Assembly: GCA_002730795.1 (NCBI GenBank)
Contig: PCAX01000041.1
Coordinates: forward strand, 1-20,110
DNA length: 20,110 nt
Direction of reading: 5' to 3'
Source of the DNA: Chloroflexota bacterium
Lineage (GTDB): Bacteria; Chloroflexota; Dehalococcoidia; Lucifugimonadales; Lucifugimonadaceae
In this document: one piece after another, positions 1 to 8,065 of the stretch
How the letters are laid out: each line of letters starts with the position of its first letter
Numbering within the stretch: position 1 is the first letter of the stretch
Position numbers and translations under genes: made by a program
The notes under the pieces: model-generated
Seen by the model: only the letters and a program-made list of their open reading frames with translations
What the model was told of the DNA's origin: nothing
The model's database searches: none

Positions 1-740
1 ACCCCTAACATATCGTCTCGTATTTGATAGACTCTTCCAAGTTCGTGTCCTATCGATTTCATTTGACTACTTACTACGTGGTTACCGGACGGAAAATTTT
101 TAGTTATACTGCCCAAGTACATGGCGGATTCAATTAAGGCACCTGTTTTAAGTTCTATCATGTTTAAATACTCCGACATAGAAATCGTCGAAACTGATTC
201 GTATGCTATGTCGAAATATTGTCCTTCCATCATTTTTAAATAACTTGATGCCATTTCAATTTGTAGTTTCAGTACAAAAGAAGGATCAATGTTATTAACA
301 TCAGCTAGCTTTCCCATGATGTTATCAGCGATTTTTAACATTCCGTTACCCGATATAATTGCTGCACTCTCACCCCATATTGTCCATATTGTTGGTTTGT
401 GGTGACGAATTTTATCCCTGTCTTCCAAATCGTCGTGAATGAGTGAAAAATTATGGACATACTCTAAAGCGGTGGCGATTAACAATGCAACTTCGTGGTC
501 GCCATCAACGGCATCCGAAGATAACATCACCAGGGAAGGGCGTAATCTTTTACCGACAGACTTTTCGGCCGGATCTTGATTATTATCGAAACCCATATAA
601 TACTTGTGAGTTTCATATATGGGATTGAGGCGATCGTTTATCTCATCTTTTAAAGCTTGATTTATCTCTTCGTTGTACCTTTTAAAAAAATCAGGCATCC
701 AATTATTTTGATTTAAAGAAGAGAGGTTCAAAATTTGCAT
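1..740 (-). CDS. Polyprenyl (trans-isoprenyl) diphosphate synthase, 3' end cut by window edge
   Basis: Class I trans-prenyltransferase that elongates an allylic diphosphate with isopentenyl diphosphate, giving the precursor of quinone side chains or carrier lipids. I translated the minus strand from ATG at 740 and read 246 residues open to the edge. It shows GKRLRP (63-68), the first aspartate motif DDLED (103-107) followed by R-D-K-I-R, an EGQ..D segment (172-177), KTGALIE (198-204), and the start of the second aspartate motif at RDDMLG (241-246), right at the edge. About a quarter of a normal 320-residue protein is missing. Chain length of the product cannot be told from this. It is divergent from the chaperone operon. 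A TATAAT on the minus strand at 761-766 is a possible -10, with no good -35. Family assignment is firm; substrate length is not. Confidence 0.92.
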   Translation of the reverse strand, partial: MQILNLSSLNQNNWMPDFFKRYNEEINQALKDEINDRLNPIYETHKYYMGFDNNQDPAEKSVGKRLRPSLVMLSSDAVDGDHEVALLIATALEYVHNFSLIHDDLEDRDKIRHHKPTIWTIWGESAAIISGNGMLKIADNIMGKLADVNNIDPSFVLKLQIEMASSYLKMMEGQYFDIAYESVSTISMSEYLNMIELKTGALIESAMYLGSITKNFPSGNHVVSSQMKSIGHELGRVYQIRDDMLG

Positions 741-877
741 TACAAGAAAATTACTACTTAATTATAAATTACGCTTGGTAAAGCAGAAGGGGGTACTCAA
801 TTTTCCTGCAAGTTAATTACAAATTATTCCCATATAAATAATTTGTATTACCTCTATAATATGCTATTAGTTTCACA

Positions 878-923
878 TTAACATCAAATGGTTATGTTGT
901 AAAATCTTATAACAATGTTGTAA
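878..923. promoter_or_regulatory. Dyad and repeated half-sites over the heat-shock operon -35, possible repressor operator
   Basis: TTATAACA-A-TGTTGTAA at 907-923 is an almost perfect inverted repeat (7 of 8 pairs). The half-site TGTTGTAA recurs at 895-902, and a looser partner TTAACAT lies at 878-884. The cluster covers the -35 of the promoter at 918-945. The second gene of the operon encodes HspR, so autoregulation here is a natural guess, but the HAIR consensus known from actinobacteria (CTTGAGT-N7-ACTCAAG) is not present. The regulator is therefore not identified by the motif. Confidence 0.4.
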
Positions 924-945
924 GAATACTTAAATAAAGTATAAT
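918..945 (+). promoter_or_regulatory. Sigma-70-type promoter of the dnaJ-hspR-clpC operon
   Basis: TTGTAA at 918-923, a 16-bp spacer and a perfect TATAAT at 940-945 predict a start near 952, about 34 nt before the dnaJ ATG at 986. The -35 hexamer lies inside an inverted repeat (907-923), a layout expected for a repressed promoter. Seen directly as sequence; promoter function is inferred. Confidence 0.6.
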
Positions 946-985
946 AGAAACATCGACAAGTTTTAACGATACAAAAGGTTTTTTT

Positions 986-1846
986 ATGAACTACTACGAA
1001 ACGCTCGGCGTTTCAAAAAGTTCTTCTCAAGCGGAAATCAAACGACGATACAGGCAACTTGCCCGCGATTTACATCCTGACCTCAACCAAGGAGATACGG
1101 TTGCATCTAACAGATTCAAAAAAGTAAATGAGGCATATGAAGTTTTATCTAGTGTAAAAAAACGGAAAGATTATGACCAGTTCGGTGATGGCTGGAAACA
1201 TGCAGATGACCTACGGAAAATGGGTCGGGGAAGGGGAAATTCTTTTACTAACTTTGGAGACATATTTGGAAATGGATTTTCCGACGCCGATACATTTGAG
1301 GGGATGTTTAATCGCCAACCAGGCAGAAAATCTGAAAAATTAATGACAACCGATGTAAACATATCTTTAAAAGAAGCATTTACTGGAACTCAACGTAGGT
1401 TTACCATTTCTGGTCGGGGATCAGACGATAAGAACATAGAAGTTAACATACCTCCTGGTGTCACCGATGGGAAAATCATTAGGTTGCGTCCAAAAGATTT
1501 GGTCCTTGATGTAAAAATTCATTTACAAAAAGATTCGGTTTTTACGGTTGACGGTAAAGATATACGCTCTAAATTCAATGTGTCTTTGTTTGATGCAATA
1601 TTGGGGTCTGAAGTTACCGTAAATACGATTGACGGAAAAATTTCACTCTTTATTCCGCCGGGGACTCCGAATGGTAAAACGTTTCGCCTTTCAGGAAAAG
1701 GTATGCCGTCGTTTCAAGGAAACTCTCGAGGTGATATGTTTACAACGATTGAGGTTAATATCCCGCGTGATTTTTCTGAAGTTGAAATAGAGGAAATAAA
1801 AAAAATGAAAGCAAAAAGGCAAGATTCAAAAAAGGTGGATGACTAA
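986..1846 (+). CDS. cbpA: DnaJ-family co-chaperone without zinc finger (CbpA-like, type II J protein)
   Basis: Hsp40 co-chaperone that stimulates the ATPase of DnaK and delivers unfolded clients in the cytoplasm. The 286-residue protein has an N-terminal J domain (1-67) with the essential HPD at 30-32, a G/F-rich linker (about 66-112, with repeated F-G-[DN] motifs) and two substrate-binding beta domains (about 118-270). The cysteine-rich zinc-finger region of canonical DnaJ (four CxxCxGxG) is absent, which gives the short length and the type II (CbpA/DnaJB1-like) architecture. AAAAGG at 973-978 is a well-placed ribosome binding site, 7 nt from ATG. The stop TAA is followed immediately by the hspR ATG, so translation is probably coupled. 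A cbpA-hspR pairing is also known in Helicobacter pylori. No dnaK or grpE is in the window. Confidence 0.9.
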   Translation: MNYYETLGVSKSSSQAEIKRRYRQLARDLHPDLNQGDTVASNRFKKVNEAYEVLSSVKKRKDYDQFGDGWKHADDLRKMGRGRGNSFTNFGDIFGNGFSDADTFEGMFNRQPGRKSEKLMTTDVNISLKEAFTGTQRRFTISGRGSDDKNIEVNIPPGVTDGKIIRLRPKDLVLDVKIHLQKDSVFTVDGKDIRSKFNVSLFDAILGSEVTVNTIDGKISLFIPPGTPNGKTFRLSGKGMPSFQGNSRGDMFTTIEVNIPRDFSEVEIEEIKKMKAKRQDSKKVDD

Positions 1847-2182
1847 ATGCACGGTAAAAATGAACCTGTCTATGCCATTGGTATTGTTTCAAGAATAATA
1901 GGAGTCCACCAACAAACTATTCGAAACTATGAAAGATGGGGTCTTGTTGTTCCTAATAGGTCCGAAGGAGGTAGGAGATATTACTCTCAAACTGAAGTTG
2001 AAATGATACAAAAAATACGTGAATGGATAGAGGTTTTAGGTCTAAACAGAGCTGGTGTAGAAGTGATGAGAAAAACATATAGGCGTATCAAACTTTTGGA
2101 ACAGGAAAATAATCAACTTAAACTCGAGTTGATTAAACTTCGCAAGAATAGACGATCATTAATTGATTTTCCACTAAAGTGA
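1847..2182 (+). CDS. hspR: HspR, MerR-family heat-shock repressor
   Basis: Transcriptional repressor of chaperone genes. The 111-residue protein begins with the MerR winged helix-turn-helix: Y-A-I-G-I-V-S-R-I-I-G-V-H (9-21), then QQTIRNYERWGLVVPNRSEG (22-41) and G-R-R-Y-Y (42-46), then L-N-R-A-G-V-E (65-71), which matches the NLAGV segment typical of HspR. The C-terminal third is charged and leucine-rich and predicts a short coiled coil (about 80-100) for dimerisation. It lies between the J protein and ClpC with no intergenic space upstream, the classic place for HspR in a self-controlled heat-shock operon. In actinobacteria HspR needs DnaK as co-repressor; in H. pylori it interacts with CbpA. 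Which applies here is unknown. No metal-binding cysteines are present, as expected. Confidence 0.88.
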   Translation: MHGKNEPVYAIGIVSRIIGVHQQTIRNYERWGLVVPNRSEGGRRYYSQTEVEMIQKIREWIEVLGLNRAGVEVMRKTYRRIKLLEQENNQLKLELIKLRKNRRSLIDFPLK

Positions 2183-2197
2183 CAATTGAGTTTTCAA

Positions 2198-4621
2198 ATG
2201 AATTTAAGACAAGAAGATTTTACAGAACAAGCCCTAGAATCACTTAAAATTTCGCAAGAAATGGCGATCGAAAACCTTCATTCCGAATGGGATGCTGAAC
2301 ACCTTTTTGTAGGTTTGTTGGAGGTCAAAGATTCAATAGCGGAAAAAATTCTAGATTTTCTTAATGCGGATGTTGACGAAATTAAGGAAGAATTAAAAAA
2401 CAGATTAAATTCTTACCCAAAGGTTGGATCTTCACCTTCTAATACAGGTCAATTGTTTGCAACTGAGCGAGTGTTTTCAGTGATTGAGGTGGCACGGGAG
2501 GAAGCTAATCGTTTGAAAGACGATCTGATTGGTGCTGATCATTTGTTAGTTGCCCTAACTGTAGAAGATTCGGGGGATATTACGGAACTGTTAAAGAAAT
2601 TCGGTATAGATCAGGAAAGCGTTTACCAGGCCCTTCTTGAAGTGAGAGGTTCTGCTCGGGTTTCTGACCCTCAGGCCGAAAGTAAGTACAAGGTATTAAG
2701 TAAATATAGTGTTGATCTTACCCAATTGGCTAGGTCCGGAAAACTTGATCCTGTTATTGGGAGAGATTTAGAAATTAAAAGAGTTATGCAGACGATAACA
2801 CGCAGGACAAAAAACAACCCCGTGTTAACCGGGGATGCTGGTGTTGGAAAAACGGCGATAGCTGAGGGTTTAGCCCAAAGAATTGTATCCGGTGATGTTC
2901 CTGAAAGTTTGAAAGATAGACGGGTACTTTCTTTGGAAATGGGCACGCTTCTTGCTGGAGCTAAATTTAGAGGTGAATTTGAAGATAGGTTAAAAGCAGT
3001 TATGGATGAAATAAGACAAGCCTCGGGTGAGATCGTTTTATTTATAGACGAAATTCATAAAGTAGTCGGGGCTGGGTCAGCCGACGGAGCTATAGATGCA
3101 AGTAATATGATGAAGCCAGCACTTGCTAGAGGAGAATTGCAAACTATTGGAGCGACTACACTTGACGAATACAGGAAATACATTGAATCCGATGCAGCTT
3201 TGGAACGCCGATTTTCCCCAATTTTAGTTGAAGAGCCAAAACCTGCGATTGCTAGATCAATGCTTGAGATCCTAAGGCCTCGTTATGAGCAGCACCATGG
3301 ATTAAAAATAGAAGATGACGCTCTTGGAGCTGCAATAGAACTTTCTTCTAGGTATGTTTCAGATAGGTTTTTACCCGATAAAGCTATAGATCTCATAGAT
3401 GAAGCATCAGCAAAACTGCGCATCGAAAACGATGCGATGCCAAAAGAAATAAAAGATCTGGATAAGTCGATCCGTAACTTAAAGGATAAAGAAGAATCTG
3501 CTTTCTCGAGGACTGAATATGAAAATGCGGCAAATTTTAAATCCGAACGGCTAAGGAACGAGGAAGATTATCAAAAAAGGAAGCACGAATGGCAAAAGGA
3601 GCATGAGGTATCGGAAACAGTTCGTGATCATGATATAGCTGCTCTCATAGAAGAACGTACAGGAGTACCAGTAACAAGGCTTTTGGAAGGAGATGTTGAG
3701 AGGTTATTGAATTTAGAAACCAATTTACACACGCGGGTTATAGGTCAAGATCGTGCCGTTGAAGCTTTGGCAGATTCCGTACGGCGTGCCCGGGCTGGAT
3801 TGAAGGATCCTAATCGACCTATCGGGAGTTTTATATTTTTGGGACCAACGGGAGTAGGGAAAACTGAATTAGCTAGATCTCTAGCGGAATTTATGTTTGA
3901 TGATGAAAACAATATGATCCGCATTGATATGTCAGAATATCAAGAGAGTCACAATGTATCTCGATTAATTGGGGCTCCTCCGGGTTACGTAGGATATGAT
4001 GACGCGGGACAACTGACAGAACAGGTAAGAAGAAGACCGTTTTCTGTAGTCCTTTTTGACGAAATTGAAAAAGCCCACCCAGAAATTTTTAACACTCTTT
4101 TGCAAGTTTTAGATGATGGTCGTCTAACAGATGGTCACGGAAGGACCGTGAATTTCCGTAACACCATAATAATAATGACCAGTAACCTTGGATCTGACGT
4201 CATATCCAAAGAATCGTTTGGTTTTAAGAAGAATGCAGATGACCAAGCAGAAGAAAAAAAAATACTAATAGAGGATGAATTAAAAAAATCTTTTAAACCA
4301 GAATTCATAAACCGCATTGACGAATTTATAATTTTTGATTCACTTACTTTGGAAGACGTGAAAAAAATTGTAGATAAATTTTTGGAAGAAATTTCAAATA
4401 GGCTTAAAAGTGATATGGGACTGGAAATAAAAATTTCTGATGAGGCGAAGGAATGGCTGGCATCTACAGGGTTTGACAGTACGTATGGTGCAAGACCTCT
4501 CAGAAGAGCTATCCAAAAGCATATCGAAAATCCTCTTGCAAGGGAATTCATAAAAAATCAATACGTTCATGGGGATAAGGTAGCCATTGATGTATCGGAC
4601 AGTTCGATTGTATTTAAGTAA
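2198..4621 (+). CDS. clpC: ClpC-type AAA+ unfoldase (Clp ATPase with two nucleotide-binding domains)
   Basis: Hexameric unfoldase that feeds substrates to ClpP. Numbering from ATG at 2198 (807 aa): two Clp N repeats (about 1-145), first AAA+ module with Walker A GDAGVGKT (212-219, Asp where Glu is usual) and Walker B D284-E285, a short middle region with a UVR-like stretch (about 440-460, YENAANFKSERLRNEE), and second AAA+ module with GPTGVGKT (549-556) and Walker B D621-E622, ending in the C-terminal D2-small domain. The short middle domain and UVR-like segment favour ClpC over ClpB. An S-F-G-F tetrapeptide after the second module's TSNLG is at the place of the ClpP-docking loop. A TTG at 2186 gives four more residues; I prefer ATG because homologs begin just before the F-T-E-Q-A segment. 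It follows hspR by 15 bp, so it is probably HspR-controlled. Confidence 0.88.
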   Translation: MNLRQEDFTEQALESLKISQEMAIENLHSEWDAEHLFVGLLEVKDSIAEKILDFLNADVDEIKEELKNRLNSYPKVGSSPSNTGQLFATERVFSVIEVAREEANRLKDDLIGADHLLVALTVEDSGDITELLKKFGIDQESVYQALLEVRGSARVSDPQAESKYKVLSKYSVDLTQLARSGKLDPVIGRDLEIKRVMQTITRRTKNNPVLTGDAGVGKTAIAEGLAQRIVSGDVPESLKDRRVLSLEMGTLLAGAKFRGEFEDRLKAVMDEIRQASGEIVLFIDEIHKVVGAGSADGAIDASNMMKPALARGELQTIGATTLDEYRKYIESDAALERRFSPILVEEPKPAIARSMLEILRPRYEQHHGLKIEDDALGAAIELSSRYVSDRFLPDKAIDLIDEASAKLRIENDAMPKEIKDLDKSIRNLKDKEESAFSRTEYENAANFKSERLRNEEDYQKRKHEWQKEHEVSETVRDHDIAALIEERTGVPVTRLLEGDVERLLNLETNLHTRVIGQDRAVEALADSVRRARAGLKDPNRPIGSFIFLGPTGVGKTELARSLAEFMFDDENNMIRIDMSEYQESHNVSRLIGAPPGYVGYDDAGQLTEQVRRRPFSVVLFDEIEKAHPEIFNTLLQVLDDGRLTDGHGRTVNFRNTIIIMTSNLGSDVISKESFGFKKNADDQAEEKKILIEDELKKSFKPEFINRIDEFIIFDSLTLEDVKKIVDKFLEEISNRLKSDMGLEIKISDEAKEWLASTGFDSTYGARPLRRAIQKHIENPLAREFIKNQYVHGDKVAIDVSDSSIVFK

Positions 4622-4683
4622 AATTATGTTCATCGCCGGTTACGCGTAAGTTACTTGTTAAAAAAATACGATAATTTTCAATA

Positions 4684-4713
4684 TTGACCATAATTAATAT
4701 TTGTAAAGATAAC
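4684..4713 (+). promoter_or_regulatory. Promoter candidate for the VTT-ispDF-cysS unit
   Basis: TTGACC at 4684-4689 (5 of 6 to consensus), an 18-bp spacer and GATAAC at 4708-4713 (4 of 6) lie in the 120-bp gap after clpC and 29 nt before the VTT start. This suggests separate transcription from the chaperone operon. No clear intrinsic terminator for clpC is visible; the only palindrome is TTACGCGTAA at 4640-4649, which lacks a T-run directly after it. Confidence 0.4.
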
Positions 4714-4741
4714 GGTACGATTCCTGTAAGAAAGAGGTTTA

Positions 4742-5359
4742 TTGAAAGAAGATTCAACAGCGCTCATTCTTGAACGTTTCAAAACCAAAATAACGGTAAA
4801 AACTTATCTGTTTGCCCGTTTATTAGTCATTTTATTGGTTGTTGGAGTAGTTTTTAGTGGGTTTTATATTTGGATTACTGGTGGTTTTGATTATGAAATC
4901 ATCGGTTTCCCTGTGTTGTGGTTTGTAAGTTTTATTGGCGCAGCATCAATTTTCTTACCAGTGCCAGGTTTAGCTGCTGTTTGTACTTCCGGTGCAACAG
5001 AATTGGGTAATCCTTTAATTGTGGGTCTGGTTGCTGGTACGGCTGAGTCCCTTGGAGAGATGACAAGTTATTTAGCTGGCTTTTCGGGGAAAAATTTTTT
5101 TAAAAGGAGTCGCTTTTATTTGCGTATACAAGGATTGTTAGATCGTTTTGGTCTTATAGTGATATTTTTAGGCAGCGTAATTCCTAATCCATTATTTGAT
5201 TTTGTAGGAATTATTTCGGGCAGTACGGGTTTTCCAATGCGAAGATTTATTGTGACTGTTTTTATAGGAAAAACTATTAAATCAATATGGGTATCTATGG
5301 CTTGTATGTACGGTTTTGATCGACTGATAAATCTATACAATAATTGGGGTACTATTTGA
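4742..5359 (+). CDS. VTT-domain (DedA/SNARE-associated type) integral membrane protein
   Basis: A 205-residue inner-membrane protein with hydrophobic segments at about 22-46, 57-80, 92-110, 134-160 and 170-190. The middle carries VTT family signatures: F-L-P-V-P-G at about 76-81, then a glycine-rich G..G....Y..G segment, and R-F-G-L-I-V-I-F-L-G-S-V-I-P-N-P-L-F-D with G.I.SG (about 135-160), closest to the YqaA-like branch rather than classical DedA. The start is TTG at 4742; AAGAGG at 4732-4737 precedes it by 4 nt and there is no nearby ATG. Its TGA overlaps the TTG of ispDF (TTGA). Some VTT/DedA proteins transport undecaprenyl phosphate; the link to an isoprenoid gene fits such a role, but that is inference. 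Lipid scrambling or a stress function are alternatives. Confidence 0.82.
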   Translation: MKEDSTALILERFKTKITVKTYLFARLLVILLVVGVVFSGFYIWITGGFDYEIIGFPVLWFVSFIGAASIFLPVPGLAAVCTSGATELGNPLIVGLVAGTAESLGEMTSYLAGFSGKNFFKRSRFYLRIQGLLDRFGLIVIFLGSVIPNPLFDFVGIISGSTGFPMRRFIVTVFIGKTIKSIWVSMACMYGFDRLINLYNNWGTI

Positions 5360-6546
5360 AAAATTCTCAAAAAGTTATAGCTATTCTTCTCGCCGCTGGC
5401 TCCAGTTCTAGGATGGTAGGCAGAGATAAAATTTGGGAAAAAGTATGTGGTAAGCCCGTTATTGAGTATAGTTTAGATTTGTTTGAACATTCTAAACTCG
5501 TGGACGATTTAATAGTTGTAACTTCCAAAAAAAATAAACTTGTAACTGAACGGTTTATTTCAGAAAATTCGTTCACAGTCAGATCTATTGTTGTTGGTGG
5601 AAATCGTAGACAAGATTCTGTAATGGCGGCCCTCAACGTAATTTCTAATTTTGTCGATAAACCTGAGTACATTATCGTTCATGATGCTGCCAGACCTTTG
5701 CTTGATAATTCAATGATCGAGAAGGGTTTGGCGCTCGTCAAACAAGTTGGTGCCGCCATTCCGGTTATACCAATAAAAGACACGTTAAAACGGGTTTCCA
5801 ATCAGTTGGTAGTTAAGACTTTAGATAGAAACCAAATTGTTGCTGCGCAAACGCCACAGTTTTTTTCTTACAGTTCACTTAACGCAGCGAATGATTATTT
5901 TGAATCAGACATGACGGATGATTCCATTTTCATTGAGTTGGCTGGAGGAATGGTTGGTGTGTTTGATGGAGAAGAAAAAAATATCAAGGTGACACAACCA
6001 CTAGATTTGATGCTCGCAGAAATTTTGTTGACGAAAAATGTTTTCGGAACAGTAACCAAAGAATGGTCGCACGGAACTGGATATGATAGCCATAAACTTG
6101 TAAAAGGAGGTCCTCTAAAGTTGGGTGGTTTGACTATGGATTGGACAGAACACTTGGAGGGACATTCTGATGGAGATGTTCTTCTACACGCCATTGTTAG
6201 TTCTATTTTGGGTTCTGCTGGATTGGGAGATCTTGGAGGTCGTTTTCCATCCTCTGATCCTAATTATAAAGATTATGATTCAGCTCTTTTCTTGACAGAA
6301 TCAAGTGGTCTTATTGGGGATCTGGGTTGGGAAATCATTCACATTGACGCGACGATCATTGCTCAGCAGCCACGACTTTCGAGTTATATTTCACCAATTG
6401 AAAAAAGAATTAAATCTTTGTTAAAATCAAAAAACCCTTCACTTTCGGTAAATGTTAAGGTAACTTCTACCGATGGCCTTGGAACAATTGGAAAAGGGGA
6501 AGGGATAGCATCCCAATCTATTGTTACGGTTCGGCAACAAAAATAA
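5356..6546 (+). CDS. ispDF: Bifunctional IspD/IspF: MEP cytidylyltransferase and MEcPP synthase
   Basis: Catalyses two steps of the non-mevalonate (MEP) isoprenoid pathway: CTP-dependent activation of 2-C-methyl-D-erythritol 4-phosphate and cyclisation of the CDP-ME 2-phosphate to MEcPP with release of CMP. The N-terminal IspD domain (about 6-228) has LLAAGSSSRM (11-20), H-D-A-A-R-P, the TPQ.F segment and D-D-S with N-I-K-V-T-Q-P. The C-terminal IspF domain (about 240-394) has G-Y-D-S-H with zinc ligands D244 and H246, GHSDGDVLLHAI with H270, L-G-D-L-G-G-R-F-P, and T-S-T-D-G-L-G near the end. I chose the TTG at 5356, which overlaps the upstream stop as TTGA; a TTG at 5344 would add four residues. 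cysS follows 5 bp downstream. Confidence 0.93.
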   Translation: MKNSQKVIAILLAAGSSSRMVGRDKIWEKVCGKPVIEYSLDLFEHSKLVDDLIVVTSKKNKLVTERFISENSFTVRSIVVGGNRRQDSVMAALNVISNFVDKPEYIIVHDAARPLLDNSMIEKGLALVKQVGAAIPVIPIKDTLKRVSNQLVVKTLDRNQIVAAQTPQFFSYSSLNAANDYFESDMTDDSIFIELAGGMVGVFDGEEKNIKVTQPLDLMLAEILLTKNVFGTVTKEWSHGTGYDSHKLVKGGPLKLGGLTMDWTEHLEGHSDGDVLLHAIVSSILGSAGLGDLGGRFPSSDPNYKDYDSALFLTESSGLIGDLGWEIIHIDATIIAQQPRLSSYISPIEKRIKSLLKSKNPSLSVNVKVTSTDGLGTIGKGEGIASQSIVTVRQQK

Positions 6547-6551
6547 ATTAA

Positions 6552-7910
6552 ATGAAACTATACAATACTCTCACTAGAAAAAAAGAAGAATTTCAACCAA
6601 TGGGTGAAATTGTTAAGATGTATGTGTGCGGAGTCACTACTAACGATAAACCGCATATCGGCCACGCTATGAGTTACATAATTTTTGACGTTTTACACCG
6701 TTATTTAAAATTTATGGGTCTATCTGTGAAGCGGGTACAAAATTTTACGGATATAGACGACAAAATAATAGATAGAGCCAATATGGATTCGACGGACTCT
6801 ACTACTGTCTCTGAAAGAAACATATCAGCGTATTTTAACGTTATGGATAAACTCAATATTATGAGGGCTGACGTGTATCCTCGTGCGACTACTGAAATAG
6901 TAGAAATTATTGAAATGATCACTAATCTTATTAGTAAAGGCAATGCTTATGAATCGGGAGGTTCTGTTTACTTTTCGGTTTCCACAGACCAAAATTATGG
7001 GCGTTTAAGTAACAGAAATGTCGATGAAATGTTGAACTCTACCCGATTTGAAAAAGACGAAAACAAGCAGAATTTTGCTGATTTTGTCCTTTGGAAAGCA
7101 GCGAAACCGAATGAACCCTTTTGGGAAAGTCCTTGGGGTAAGGGGAGACCTGGTTGGCACATCGAGTGTTCAGCCATGGCACTTCACCACCTTGGCTCCC
7201 AAATCGATATTCATGGAGGAGGACAGGACCTAGTGTTTCCCCACCATGAAAATGAAATATCCCAGAGTGAGACAGCATCGGGAACTGAACCATTCTCCCA
7301 GTTTTGGATCCATAATGGATTAGTTGAAATGAGTGGTACCAAAATGAGTAAATCAATTGGTAATGTTTTGAATATTGAAAAAGCGTTAGAAAACTATTCG
7401 TCCGATGCGATCAGGTTGTGGGTGTTACAAAGTCACTACCGGAGCCCTCTTCTTTTAGATGAGGAATTAATTGCTGCAGCGGAAACTTCTCTTGGGAGAA
7501 TTAGACAGGCAGCGAACATTTCCTCAAATTTCCTTGAGGGCGAGAAGGACACTAGTGTTTTTTTTGATAGATTCAAAAAAGCTATGGACGATGATTTGGG
7601 AACTCCATCGGCAATTGCCTGTGTTTTCGATGTTTGTCGGGAAATATTTAGGCGCAGGGACAGTGGTAAAAAAGTAGAATCTTTGGTGATAGTGTTAAGA
7701 GAATTTCTTGAGATTCTTGGTTTCACTTTGGAACTTCCCAAACATAGTTCAGATCTATCGGAAGAGGATATTGAAAAGTTAATTAATCAAAGGCACGCTG
7801 CGAGACTAGAAAAACGTTTCGAAGACGCTGACAAACTACGAGAGGAACTTACCAGTGCTGGAGTGAGAATTTCAGATGAAGGTGGAATTACTAAATGGAC
7901 ACGGTTTTAG
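6552..7910 (+). CDS. cysS: Cysteinyl-tRNA synthetase
   Basis: Class I aminoacyl-tRNA synthetase charging tRNA(Cys). At 452 residues it is close to the usual 460. It has the zinc/substrate cysteine C26 in M-Y-V-C-G-V-T, the HIGH signature H35-I-G-H38, zinc ligands C206 (WHIEC), H231 and E235 (HHENE), spaced as in the E. coli enzyme, the KMSKS signature at 264-268, and an R-x-E-K-R-F-E-D-A-D-x-L-R-x-E-L stretch typical of the C-terminal anticodon region. It starts 5 bp after ispDF, so it is probably cotranscribed; the ribosome binding site is weak and translation may be coupled. rlmB, often next to cysS in other phyla, is about 12 kb away in this window. Confidence 0.97.
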   Translation: MKLYNTLTRKKEEFQPMGEIVKMYVCGVTTNDKPHIGHAMSYIIFDVLHRYLKFMGLSVKRVQNFTDIDDKIIDRANMDSTDSTTVSERNISAYFNVMDKLNIMRADVYPRATTEIVEIIEMITNLISKGNAYESGGSVYFSVSTDQNYGRLSNRNVDEMLNSTRFEKDENKQNFADFVLWKAAKPNEPFWESPWGKGRPGWHIECSAMALHHLGSQIDIHGGGQDLVFPHHENEISQSETASGTEPFSQFWIHNGLVEMSGTKMSKSIGNVLNIEKALENYSSDAIRLWVLQSHYRSPLLLDEELIAAAETSLGRIRQAANISSNFLEGEKDTSVFFDRFKKAMDDDLGTPSAIACVFDVCREIFRRRDSGKKVESLVIVLREFLEILGFTLELPKHSSDLSEEDIEKLINQRHAARLEKRFEDADKLREELTSAGVRISDEGGITKWTRF

Positions 7911-8065
7911 ATAGTTTGATGATTTTTATGAAGAAACATGTTGTATTGTTCAGGTAGTCTCTAACTTACTTTTTTCAACGATGTAGATTTTGGTTAGCAA
8001 TGAGCGAGGATGCCGTTTACAGTTTGTGGGTTTCTTAAGTGCAGAAATTATAGTATCAAAAGATT

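Noticed and set aside
443..628. Plus-strand open frame of 61 codons
   Set aside because: It lies opposite the polyprenyl synthase, whose conserved motifs show that the minus strand is coding here.
741..917. Full promoter for the polyprenyl synthase
   Set aside because: A minus-strand TATAAT at 761-766 exists, but no -35 near the proper distance, so I list it only in passing.
2186..2197. TTG start of clpC four codons before the ATG
   Set aside because: It has no ribosome binding site, and homologs start near the ATG; the difference is minor.
4135..4633. Minus-strand open frames at the end of clpC
   Set aside because: They are antisense to the conserved second AAA+ module and resemble no known protein.
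7911..8065. Possible tRNA or terminator between cysS and secG
   Set aside because: No T-loop GTTC-type sequence, acceptor pairing or GC-rich stem with T-run was found; only an 8-bp AACATGTT palindrome at 7935-7942.
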